A stretch of DNA of 64,000 bases from NCBI RefSeq assembly GCF_016888135.1, contig NZ_JACSWB010000167.1, positions 26,269 through 90,268 of the forward strand, given 5' to 3'. Source of the stretch: Leptolyngbya sp. CCY15150 (GTDB lineage: Bacteria; Cyanobacteriota; Cyanobacteriia; RECH01). Positions 1-7,678 of this stretch are shown one piece after another. Both the position numbers and the translations under genes were made by a program. The notes under the pieces were generated by a model. It was not told the DNA's origin. It did not search any database and saw only the letters and a list, made by a program, of their open reading frames with translations. Position 1 is the first letter of the stretch. Each line of letters starts with the position of its first letter.

Positions 1-93
1 TGTCCCCATCAACATGTCGTAGTGATAGATAACGTCGAGGAGATAGACGCTATCCTCGTCCTATTAGATCCTGTAACCAGACTCTCTTTCTAG
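1..93 (+). CDS. possible C-terminal tail of a gene cut by the window edge
   Basis: Frame 1 is open from the first base to a TAG at 91-93. It encodes about 30 residues including VVVIDNVEEIDAILVLLDP, which looks protein-like (alternating acidic and aliphatic residues). The rest would lie to the left of the window. The piece is too short to assign a family, and the open frame could be chance. Bases 94-412 hold no gene that I can support. Confidence 0.22.
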   Translation, partial: CPHQHVVVIDNVEEIDAILVLLDPVTRLSF

Positions 94-412
94 ATCACCA
101 GCTAAAAATAGAAAGCTACAAGCCATCCAGGAATGTCGTACTATCTTGGCAAGGATGTGCGCAAGCTGTCTTGGCAAGATCGATGGAGGGTCTAGCATGT
201 CAGCCGATGAGGTTGACAACCATCCCCTCATCTCCCTCACCCATCATGGGGACAACAGCCCAACGGTGACGGTGGTACGGTGGGATACGCTTCCTCAATC
301 GTTCAACCATGCCCTGCAATCATGGATACCCGCAGCAATGCGATGTACTCGGTTGTTCCATTCACATGTCTGCATTCGTTCTAACCATTACACCCTAGGG
401 GGACATAAACCC

Positions 413-847
413 ATGTCATTGTGCTATAGAGCCTCTATGTCTGCGATCGCCCTTCTGGGCCTCACCCTGGCTGCCTGCGGTGAAAGTAAGGTTGCCCAGT
501 GCAATCGTCTGATTGAAGTCGCTAATAGTGCGGTCACGGCTGTGCAAGAGGTCACCACTGCAGCCAGTGCGGATGATCCGGAGGCATTAAATACCATTGC
601 AGATACGGCCGATCAGGCGGTCGCTGATATGCAGGGCCTAGAGTTTGCCGATGAGCAACTGCAAGACTATCAGCAGCGGTTTGTGGCTATGTACGAGGAA
701 ACTAGCCGCGCTAGTCGTGCTATTTATACCGCCGTGGGTGCCTTGGATAACGAGGCCGCCCAGCAGGCTGTCACCGATCTGCAAACGGCGACGGGGCAAG
801 AAACAGATCTTGTGAATGAGGTGAATACCTACTGCAGTGCATCTTAG
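413..847 (+). CDS. small predicted lipoprotein, function unknown
   Basis: A 144-residue protein. The N-terminus has a lipoprotein signal peptide: a basic start, a hydrophobic stretch and the lipobox LTLAAC with the lipidated Cys at residue 22. The mature part is Ala/Asp/Glu/Gln-rich and predicted helical, with no family I recognise. The frame stays open upstream to 146, but I chose the ATG at 413 because it places the signal peptide at the N-terminus and has a purine-rich AGGGGGA about 8 bases before it. Likely anchored in a membrane facing the periplasm or thylakoid lumen; function is not inferable. Confidence 0.7.
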   Translation: MSLCYRASMSAIALLGLTLAACGESKVAQCNRLIEVANSAVTAVQEVTTAASADDPEALNTIADTADQAVADMQGLEFADEQLQDYQQRFVAMYEETSRASRAIYTAVGALDNEAAQQAVTDLQTATGQETDLVNEVNTYCSAS

Positions 848-886
848 ACCTGCGGCTTTCCTTGGGCATACCCCAGCTTCCCAGAC

Positions 887-1615
887 CTAAAGCCCTCCAT
901 AGCGGGCGATCGCGGGTTGAACCGTCTCTTGCCAAACCCAACGCTGATCGCCCCAGGAAAAATGCCACCATTCCTGGGGATGTTGGCAAAATCCAGCTGT
1001 GGTCATCACCTGTCGTAGCAGCAGCCGATGGGCGTGGAATTGCGCTGCTTGGGGATGGGTGGCGATCGCGGCTTGGTAATGGTCGGGATAGGAGCGGGGC
1101 GACATTTCATCGATGGGGGATCCCATGTCAATGGGCTGACCGTGGCCATCCACTAGGGTAATATCCACCGCTGCCCCGGTGCTGTGGGGCGGTGGCGTGG
1201 CCGGGTCAGCGCTGGGTGGAGCCCAAAATTGATAGACCTCATCCAGGAGGTGCTGCCGCTGGTCTGGCGTCAAGCGATCGCCCTCAAGCTGGCGTTTGTC
1301 CAACAGTTCCGCTAGGGTATAGTCCACCATAAACTGCTGAACAGCAATGGGTCGGTAGGCGTCGAAGATCAAAATCCGCCAGTCGCCATGGTGGATGGAT
1401 AACTGGGCTTGGGCGGTGCGCAGACGGTCGAGGACTCCCTGTCGCACAAAAAAGGGAGAGCGATCGCCATAGGGTGCCCCTAAGTTCACATAGGCATGGG
1501 GGTGCTGGAAGGCAAATTCATCGGCGGGCAGCGGCACCAGCGGTTCGCCACAGTCTTGGATAGGAATTTGATAATGGGGTTTCAAGGGCACACAAGCAAA
1601 CGGGATGTTCCCCAT
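887..1615 (-). CDS. D-alanyl-D-alanine dipeptidase-like zinc peptidase (VanX/DdpX family, M15D)
   Basis: 242 residues. The family hydrolyses D-Ala-D-Ala or related dipeptides using one zinc ion. Visible hallmarks are FDAYRP near residue 105 (the substrate-binding Arg), the zinc-binding HSTGAAVDI block (His and Asp ligands) near 164-172, and the C-terminal EWWHFSWGD with the catalytic Glu and the third zinc-ligand His. No signal peptide is seen, so a cytoplasmic location is likely, in peptidoglycan dipeptide recycling. It starts 21 bases after the stop of the histidine kinase upstream on the same strand, so the two are probably co-transcribed. Vancomycin resistance is not implied, because vanH/vanA partners are absent here. 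Confidence 0.85.
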   Translation of the reverse strand: MGNIPFACVPLKPHYQIPIQDCGEPLVPLPADEFAFQHPHAYVNLGAPYGDRSPFFVRQGVLDRLRTAQAQLSIHHGDWRILIFDAYRPIAVQQFMVDYTLAELLDKRQLEGDRLTPDQRQHLLDEVYQFWAPPSADPATPPPHSTGAAVDITLVDGHGQPIDMGSPIDEMSPRSYPDHYQAAIATHPQAAQFHAHRLLLRQVMTTAGFCQHPQEWWHFSWGDQRWVWQETVQPAIARYGGL

Positions 1616-1636
1616 TCTAAACGTCCCAAGAGCAGG

Positions 1637-3166
1637 CTAATCAGGGGCGATCGCCCCTTGGGTTACGGGAATGGTAATTTGAAATTCGCAGCCCTGACTA
1701 GGGTGCGAGATGCAGCGAATTGTGCCGTGATGGTTTTCCGTGACAATTCTATAGCTGATGGCCAAGCCTAAACCCGTGCCTTCACCAATGGGCTTGGTGG
1801 TGAAAAAGGGATCAAACAGTCGAGGCTGGATGTCGGCAGGAATGCCTGGGCCATTGTCGGCGATCGCAATGGTAATTGCTGGCGACTGGGGGGCGATCGC
1901 TTCTGTGCAAAAGGTGCGAACGTTGATGCAGGGTTGGTCTAGCGTTCCTGTGCTTCGCAGCGCATCAATGGCATTGCTCAAGATGTTCATAAACACCTGG
2001 TTGAGCTGTCCCGGTAAACATTCCACCTGCGGTAAGTCTCCATAGTCGCGGACTACCTGAATGGCAGGATGGTGAGTGGTGGCCTTGAGTTGATGATGCA
2101 GGATGAGCAGGGTGCTATCAAGACCTTCGTGGACATTCGCCCGTTTCATATCGGCTTCATCCAACCGAGAAAAGTTGCGAAGGGATAGGACAATTTGCCG
2201 AATGCGATCGGCTCCCACCTGCATTGATTTCAGGGTTGATAGGATGTCAATTTGCAGAAAGTCTAGATCAATATCCTCAATGCGATCGTGGATAGACTGC
2301 GGTGGATCGGGGTAGATCTGCTGGTAGAGATCAATCAGCTTGATCAAGTCTTGGGCATACTGCTGCGTATGCGATAGGTTGCCGTAAATAAAATTCACGG
2401 GATTGTTGATTTCATGGGCCACCCCCGCCACAAGCTGCCCCAGGCTGGACATTTTTTCATGCTGAATTAACTGGGTTTGGCTATGGCGCAAGTCTTGCAG
2501 CATCTCGGCTAGTTGATCTGCCTGTTGCCGAGTTGTTTCCAAAAGTTCTGCCTGCCGAATGGCTACACTCAGGTGGGTCGCCACCTGCTGGGCAAAGTGA
2601 ATTTCCGCCGGACGCCATAGACGCGGGCGAGCGCATTGGTGAATGCAGAGGAGTCCCCAAAGATACTGGCCCTGCAGCAGCGGCACCACCAAGTTAGCCT
2701 GCACTTGGAACTGTTCCAAAATGCTGATGTGGCAAGGGCTGAGATGGGCTGCATAAATATCATCGATGGCGTAGACCTTGCCCTTTTGGTAGCGCTTGGC
2801 ATAGCTTTCACCAAAGCAGTGATCATGCACCTTGGCAGCGATCGCCGATCGATAGGGAGGCACGACATCTTCCGACACAAAGACCCCATCATCCCAGCCT
2901 GAGTTGGGATGGAAGCGAAACACACCAACCCGATCGGCGTTGAGGGTTTGCCGAACTTCCGTGGCGGTGGTCTGAAAAATAGTTGCTAAATCTAGAGATT
3001 CGCGAATCTTCGTGATCACGCGAAAGAGAATCGACTGTTGCCCCATCGGCAGCAGCGCGGGCACTGCGGGGCCAGAGGTTGCCAAAATCCGCTGGAGTTC
3101 AGCAAATGCATCATCATCTTGGCAATAGGCATGAAGTTGAGTCAAAAACGCTGCATCCATAGCCAT
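1637..3166 (-). CDS. DXCF-type cyanobacteriochrome-like GAF sensor histidine kinase
   Basis: 509 residues, no membrane segment. Residues about 45-205 form a GAF domain with cyanobacteriochrome features: a WDDGVF/VVPPY stretch, HDHCF (a DXCF motif, Cys117), YQKGKVYAIDDI, and SPCH (Cys145-His146, the canonical bilin-linking pair) followed by FQVQANLVVPL and LWGLLCIHQC. The two Cys are 28 residues apart, as in DXCF photoreceptors such as TePixJ. A coiled linker (205-235) leads to HisKA with the phospho-acceptor His251 in GVAHEINNPVNF, then a HATPase_c domain with DNGPGIP, FDPFFTTKP and GEGTGLGLAI. It is inferred to be a bilin-binding light sensor that autophosphorylates. No response regulator is adjacent. 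It sits just upstream of the dipeptidase-like gene. Confidence 0.88.
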   Translation of the reverse strand: MAMDAAFLTQLHAYCQDDDAFAELQRILATSGPAVPALLPMGQQSILFRVITKIRESLDLATIFQTTATEVRQTLNADRVGVFRFHPNSGWDDGVFVSEDVVPPYRSAIAAKVHDHCFGESYAKRYQKGKVYAIDDIYAAHLSPCHISILEQFQVQANLVVPLLQGQYLWGLLCIHQCARPRLWRPAEIHFAQQVATHLSVAIRQAELLETTRQQADQLAEMLQDLRHSQTQLIQHEKMSSLGQLVAGVAHEINNPVNFIYGNLSHTQQYAQDLIKLIDLYQQIYPDPPQSIHDRIEDIDLDFLQIDILSTLKSMQVGADRIRQIVLSLRNFSRLDEADMKRANVHEGLDSTLLILHHQLKATTHHPAIQVVRDYGDLPQVECLPGQLNQVFMNILSNAIDALRSTGTLDQPCINVRTFCTEAIAPQSPAITIAIADNGPGIPADIQPRLFDPFFTTKPIGEGTGLGLAISYRIVTENHHGTIRCISHPSQGCEFQITIPVTQGAIAPD

Positions 3167-3361
3167 CTACCAGCATCTTGGACAAGCAGTATGGCACCAT
3201 GAACCTACCCGCCGTAATTGTCTGAAGGCTATGTTCATGCCATGCATCCTAAACACTGGACTAACCATAGATAAGTACCCAATCTTTATAGGCTGAATTT
3301 GTGCCCCTGGGTACGGTAGATACACGGCTTTTCTGGGCTAGAGCTGTCACACTCCACACTC

Positions 3362-4963
3362 CTACAAGCGTCGCTTCAGTACGAGGGGTTCCCCTGCCCC
3401 CAGGGTGCGCACCTGCGGGGTTAGGTCTAGCCAAGGTTGAAGCTGACCAGCCTGAAAGGTGCGACTCATGACCACGTAAATTGACGTTTGATCGCCGCCG
3501 ATCGCCACCGCCTGTACCGTATCCCAGCTCTGGGCGTGGAGTTCGTCTGTCACCTGCCATTGTCCATCGTCCCAGGTCAAGTGCCGCACAAACTGGAAGG
3601 GAGCTGGAGCTTTGCCCACAATCAACACCCGCTGCAGCAGGCGACGAATCAAATCGGGGAAGAAACGTCCCACGGTTAGCATGACGATGCGCAGGATCAA
3701 AAGGTTCAGAGGGGTCATCTGCGTTTGCTTTGCCCAGCCCAAGGCACCCCGAATCGTAATCGCGTTCTCACTCTGCTCCACACGATAGTCTCCCACCAAA
3801 TGGGCCACCGCTGTTTTAACCGATTTGCCCACCCGCACCTGAACGGAGAATTGCGTGTCGGACACCACAAGCTGGCGATCGCGAAAGAGCTTAAACACTC
3901 CACCCTTGTTCAGTGCCAGGTACAGCTCCGTATCCTGGCGGCGATCGATTAAAAGACGGGCATGGGGCAGCCAGATGCGATCGCGCTCTGGTATGACCGA
4001 GGGAGCTGTGTCATCCCCACGGGGCTGAAAGTCTTGCCAGGCCAGAAGGTAATTCCAAGCATGGTGACCAATGATATGGTCGTCGGCGTAGCAGGGGCCG
4101 AGATTTTGGGACAGACCAGTCAGGAAGCGATCGTTGATGGTCAGTGCTTGGGGCAGCCAGCGCCCCACCAGCTCGAAGCCATGGGGAAAAAAGTTGTAGG
4201 TATTGCGACTGGTGTATTCACCGCCGTAGGAACCATCGGGATGGACGAAATAGCTGGCCAGCTCCACCGCCTTGGCGATCGCTTCCTGGATGCGTGGATC
4301 GGGGCGCAGGTCATACAGACGCGCCAGGCAGGAGATGGTGAGCGTGTGATAGCCCGGATCGCAGCCTTCATATTCCTGAAACCAGCCCTCCGAGTCTTGC
4401 CAATCCAGCACCTGTTCTAGGCGCAGCGCCTTAGCCCGATCCCATTGATGGCTGTGGAGCTGAGCAGACAAACGCTCCAACCCCAAGGCAATCAACGCCT
4501 GATGGTTGGATAGCCGCCCACTTTCCTGGTGATCGGCCAGCCAATCTGCCCGGCGGGCAAAAAACCGCTGCACCGCTGGGTCATCCATGCCGATGATCTC
4601 GTAGCTTTCTAAGCAGGCCAGCAGGGAAAAAGCGGCGGCACCGCTGGCCCGTTCGAAGGGAAAGTAATCGTCACAGGAGCCGTCTGGGTGGGCACTGCGG
4701 GCGGCGTAGCGGATGCCGGCTGCTACCCAGTCTCGCAGCGCCGCCTGGCGATGGAAAGGATTGTTGGGACAGTCGGTTTGGTAGGCCAGCGCCAAGGGCC
4801 AAACAAACTCCTGGGCCATGCCGCTGGGAAAGTCGATGATTTTGTAATGCCAAAAGTTGCGATCGCCACATCCATAGGTAGGGCTATGACGATTGCGATC
4901 CATCAGGGTCAACAGCTTGGGAACTTGGGCGATCGCCGCTTGGGCAAACAAATCTCGGCTCAT
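3362..4963 (-). CDS. uncharacterised protein with predicted alpha/alpha-toroid (glycan-lyase/heparinase-like) fold
   Basis: 533 residues, no signal peptide or membrane helix. The N-terminal two thirds are helical with motifs recurring in toroid enzymes acting on glycans: AHPDGSCDDYFPFERASGAA (near residue 90), EGCDPGYHTLTISCLARLYDL (near 200) and VHPDGSYGGEYTSRNTYNFF (near 240). The C-terminal third looks beta-rich. I infer a carbohydrate-related role from fold-like features only; the catalytic residues are not identified. It follows the 5005-5397 gene by 41 bases on the same strand, so they may be co-transcribed. Confidence 0.65.
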   Translation of the reverse strand: MSRDLFAQAAIAQVPKLLTLMDRNRHSPTYGCGDRNFWHYKIIDFPSGMAQEFVWPLALAYQTDCPNNPFHRQAALRDWVAAGIRYAARSAHPDGSCDDYFPFERASGAAAFSLLACLESYEIIGMDDPAVQRFFARRADWLADHQESGRLSNHQALIALGLERLSAQLHSHQWDRAKALRLEQVLDWQDSEGWFQEYEGCDPGYHTLTISCLARLYDLRPDPRIQEAIAKAVELASYFVHPDGSYGGEYTSRNTYNFFPHGFELVGRWLPQALTINDRFLTGLSQNLGPCYADDHIIGHHAWNYLLAWQDFQPRGDDTAPSVIPERDRIWLPHARLLIDRRQDTELYLALNKGGVFKLFRDRQLVVSDTQFSVQVRVGKSVKTAVAHLVGDYRVEQSENAITIRGALGWAKQTQMTPLNLLILRIVMLTVGRFFPDLIRRLLQRVLIVGKAPAPFQFVRHLTWDDGQWQVTDELHAQSWDTVQAVAIGGDQTSIYVVMSRTFQAGQLQPWLDLTPQVRTLGAGEPLVLKRRL

Positions 4964-5004
4964 AGATTAGGCGACTAGAGGACAGACTGACGGCAGATCC
5001 AGGC

Positions 5005-5397
5005 TCAAGCATTGTGCCACGTATCGGCAAAGATACTGCGAACAGCGATCGCAATCCGCTGTAAGTCCTCATCCAAGAGCGGCGGCCAGTCTAGTCCCTG
5101 CTGTCGTCCTTGGTCATACCAACGGCGACTGTCCCCGGCTAGTTGGTATAGCGCGTTAGCCAGATCGCGATCGAGGGTGGGCACCTCTCGCAATTCTTCA
5201 AAGATCACCTTCAGCGCCAGCAAAATGGTCGTCACCTGCCCCGGCACCGGTGGACGCCCCGTCTGCAGCCGCATCAAAAATTGATTGGGATCCGCCGCTG
5301 GAACCTGGCCTTGGGTGAGCAAAATGTGGTGGGCGGTCTCGTAGTCCATAACGCTATTCTTTAGAGCAACCAGCAGATTGAGAGGAGCCCAAACCAT
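5005..5397 (-). CDS. conserved hypothetical small protein
   Basis: Up to 130 residues, acidic and helical, with no signal peptide or membrane segment and no family I can name. Two starts are possible. The ATG at 5397 has a strong GGAGGAGGAAAG sequence upstream but at long spacing. The ATG at 5349 gives a 114-residue protein beginning MDYETAHHILLTQ, which looks like a natural N-terminus but has little Shine-Dalgarno signal. It lies 41 bases upstream of the toroid-fold gene on the same strand. Confidence 0.6.
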   Translation of the reverse strand: MVWAPLNLLVALKNSVMDYETAHHILLTQGQVPAADPNQFLMRLQTGRPPVPGQVTTILLALKVIFEELREVPTLDRDLANALYQLAGDSRRWYDQGRQQGLDWPPLLDEDLQRIAIAVRSIFADTWHNA

Positions 5398-5736
5398 GGG
5401 TGGAGCTTTCCTCCTCCCACCATTTAAGCGCCAAACGGCAGCGATCGAGAGGGGATGGTTGCCCTAGATTGGTTGGGAACCTGGCCAACATCAACAGCTC
5501 AGTACACCGCGGGTTCTGAAAATCCTAGAATATTAAGTGCAGAGAGAGGGGCAATTTCTGATAGCTTAACTACTGGGGGTGTTCAACGCACAGGCGTTTG
5601 TGCAGCGATCGCCCTCAATGACCCAGACAGGTATCGACCATGGGGCAAGCTCGGGTTTCCCGACGTTCCAAAGCGCTGGCTGAGTCTCTCGTATTGTTTG
5701 CAGTAGTCTTCACGATCTAGTGGGAGAACCAAGGGA
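5398..5736. other. intergenic region between divergent genes upstream of psbZ
   Basis: No convincing gene. It separates the minus-strand hypothetical gene from psbZ and should contain promoters for both. An AT-rich TAGAATATTAAG near 5525-5540 could include a -10 element for psbZ, but no clear -35 goes with it. Confidence 0.4.
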
Positions 5737-5925
5737 ATGACAATTGTTTTCAACCTATTTTTGTTTGCGCTAGTTGCACTCTCGTTCATCATGGTGATCG
5801 GAGTACCCGTGGCCTATGCGTCACCGCAAAACTGGGATCAATCTAGACGGCTTCTGTTTCTAGGATCTGGCGTTTGGGTTGCTCTGGTTATTTTGGTGGG
5901 AGTCTTAAATTACTTGGTAGTTTAA
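5737..5925 (+). CDS. psbZ: photosystem II reaction center protein PsbZ (Ycf9)
   Basis: 62 residues, the usual PsbZ length. Two hydrophobic helices (about 4-26 and 39-60) flank a short loop, PQNWDQSRR, matching the family pattern. PsbZ is a peripheral photosystem II core subunit in the thylakoid membrane, next to CP43, and helps stabilise the core and its antenna interactions. The ATG has a GGGA-type purine stretch upstream. ribH follows after 56 bases on the same strand; I recall this pairing from other cyanobacteria. Confidence 0.95.
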   Translation: MTIVFNLFLFALVALSFIMVIGVPVAYASPQNWDQSRRLLFLGSGVWVALVILVGVLNYLVV

Positions 5926-5981
5926 TAGTCCCAGGTTTCAGCGTCGAGCCAATCTTTTGATGTTACAAAACGTTATAAATA

Positions 5982-6557
5982 ATGACAGTTTTTGAGGGCA
6001 GTTTTACCCAAACTCAGGATTTGCGCCTAGCAATCGTGATTGGCCGCTTCAACGACTTAGTTACGGGTAAGTTGTTGGAGGGATGTCAAGACTGCCTGAA
6101 GCGTCATGGAATTGATCCCAATCCATCAGGCATTCAGGTTGACTATGCCTGGGTGCCTGGATGTTTTGAAATACCGGTGGTTGCGCACCAGCTTGCCCTC
6201 AGCCGTCGTTATGATGCCATTATTTGCCTAGGAGCCGTGATTCGGGGGCAAACACCTCATTTTGATTACGTAGCTTCTGAGGTCTCGAAGGGCGTCGCTG
6301 CTGCTGCTTTTCAAACCGGGGTGCCCATTTCCTTTGGCATCCTCACCACCGATAATATGCAGCAGGCCTTAGAGCGAGCTGGCATCAAGAGCAATCTAGG
6401 CTGGAACTATGCCATGAGCGCGATTGAAATGGCCAGCTTGATGCGCCAGCTTCGGCGAGCCCCCACAGGAAGCGCCCAGGGGCAGTTGGCAGGTAATCCC
6501 TCCCCGCTACCCAATGTTTCCCGAGCGATCGCTGAGCCTGGCAATTTAGACGCCTAG
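5982..6557 (+). CDS. ribH: 6,7-dimethyl-8-ribityllumazine synthase
   Basis: 191 residues. Lumazine synthase condenses 5-amino-6-ribitylaminouracil with 3,4-dihydroxy-2-butanone 4-phosphate in riboflavin synthesis. Family blocks are visible: [18 protein letters not shown] near the N-terminus, [12 protein letters not shown] (substrate pocket), [17 protein letters not shown] with the catalytic His, and [20 protein letters not shown]. The last ~25 residues after the core are a Pro/Ser-rich extension beyond the typical bacterial length. It is probably transcribed with psbZ. No FMN riboswitch is seen in the 56-base gap. Confidence 0.95.
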   Translation: MTVFEGSFTQTQDLRLAIVIGRFNDLVTGKLLEGCQDCLKRHGIDPNPSGIQVDYAWVPGCFEIPVVAHQLALSRRYDAIICLGAVIRGQTPHFDYVASEVSKGVAAAAFQTGVPISFGILTTDNMQQALERAGIKSNLGWNYAMSAIEMASLMRQLRRAPTGSAQGQLAGNPSPLPNVSRAIAEPGNLDA

Positions 6558-6701
6558 GGACGCAGCGTAACCTCATGGCAGACCCGCACGGAACCCCCAA
6601 GGGTGAGCGCTGGGAACCATGACGGAGTTAGCTCAAAATTTCAGCCCCAACGGGTTGACAGAGTCTGAAATTTCTGGCACATTAATAAAGCACAAGAAAT
6701 T

Positions 6702-6773
6702 GCGGGTATAGCTCAGTGGTAGAGCGTCACCTTGCCAAGGTGAATGTCGCGCGTTCGAATCGCGTTACCCGCT
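6702..6773 (+). tRNA. tRNA-Gly (anticodon GCC)
   Basis: A 72-base cloverleaf. The acceptor GCGGGTA pairs with TACCCGC, there is a GCTC/GAGC D-stem with AGTGGTA loop, and the anticodon stem TCACC/GGTGA encloses TTGCCAA (anticodon GCC at 6734-6736). The T-arm GCGCG-TTCGAAT-CGCGT is followed by a discriminator T. The 3' CCA is not encoded. Confidence 0.95.
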
Positions 6774-7267
6774 TAAGATAGTCAAATAACCTAAGTCCTC
6801 AAAATTCTTCTGGAATTCTGGAGTATGACACTGTCCTGCCGTCACCTTGACAATTTTTGAGGGTTTGCTACGCTACAGGTTATTGATTTGCACGGCTAAG
6901 AATCTAGGCGGTTGCTGCCATCGTTTAGGTGTAACTAATAGGTGTACTAACGGCGGCTTTTCCCACGCCATGGGAACCCGTTTTTGTCTAAGTTCTTGCC
7001 CTCAGTCATCATCGCCCTAACCGCAAAGCAGACAGCATGATGGTTAGCGATGAGTTTGGTTCAGCCATAGCCAGTCCCATTTCTGCAAACGCGCTAAAAT
7101 ACGTCAAACTTAAGCGATCGCCATGGTCACAACCATCGAGAGCACCGACCGGCTGAGTAAGTGCTGGCGTTAGTAGCCGAATGCTCCTCCTTCTATCGAT
7201 CCAGGCAAGGGTGGTGCAACCCTGATCGCGCTAAGCTATTCAACCTTTTTCACCGCTAGGGTTACTT
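6774..7267. repeat. gene-free spacer with nested inverted repeat (6785-6884)
   Basis: About 490 bases without a credible gene. Just after the tRNA, AATAACCT (6785-6792) and CCTCAAAATT (6797-6806) are mirrored by AATTTTTGAGG (6852-6862) and AGGTTATT (6877-6884). This could fold into a ~100-base two-part hairpin. A second small hairpin, TTCCCA-CGCCA-TGGGAA, lies near 6960-6975, followed by GTTTTT, a weak terminator-like signal. These could end tRNA transcription or belong to a small RNA. Confidence 0.45.
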
Positions 7268-7675
7268 GTGCAACCACAAAAACCTCACAAGATTGATTTA
7301 AGTGCTGAGTATCCCTGTCCGTGCCGCCGTCATGGTCAACTGAAGCCGATTACGCTCACTGAGGCATTTGGGTGCGATCGCTGCCAGCAAATTTTTGTTG
7401 TGCAAGAAAATGGCTACGCTCTAGAGCAGTTGTCCTCCCACTACCCCTATAAGAAAGTCTGGCGCTGGACAGGACGACAGTGGAGCATGGTGCATCCATC
7501 CTTGGCACGGGGCTATTTGCCTGCCCTCATGGTCATCATTTTGCTGGGGTTGGCGTTTCTGCTCCTCATCACTATCTTGCAGTCCATCTTGAGTTCTGAC
7601 GTTGCATTTCGCATTATTGCTGCACTAGTCATTGTGATGCTAGTGTTGATGCTCTGGACGGCCTATCGACAGTAG
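7268..7675 (+). CDS. zinc-ribbon plus two-helix membrane protein, uncharacterised
   Basis: 135 residues, starting at a GTG. The N-terminal half holds paired Cys motifs (CPC near residue 17 and CDRC near 37), consistent with a small zinc ribbon. Residues about 84-108 and 113-132 are two strongly hydrophobic segments, so it is likely an inner or thylakoid membrane protein with a cytoplasmic zinc finger. proA begins only 3 bases after the stop, which suggests translational coupling. No function can be assigned. Confidence 0.72.
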   Translation: MQPQKPHKIDLSAEYPCPCRRHGQLKPITLTEAFGCDRCQQIFVVQENGYALEQLSSHYPYKKVWRWTGRQWSMVHPSLARGYLPALMVIILLGLAFLLLITILQSILSSDVAFRIIAALVIVMLVLMLWTAYRQ

Positions 7676-7678
7676 TTC

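Noticed and set aside
146..412. N-terminal extension of the lipoprotein gene
   Set aside because: The lipoprotein signal peptide begins at 413 with a good ribosome binding site; the upstream residues would bury it.
887..1615. Vancomycin-resistance gene cluster
   Set aside because: Only a VanX-like dipeptidase is present; vanH, vanA and the regulators are absent, so a recycling role is more likely.
3962..4420. 152-codon plus-strand frame inside the toroid-fold gene
   Set aside because: It is antisense to a well supported coding frame, and HIP1-rich DNA often leaves such frames open by chance.
5455..5706. 83-codon frame upstream of psbZ
   Set aside because: Composition looks random and it ends 30 bases before psbZ; no homology is recognised.
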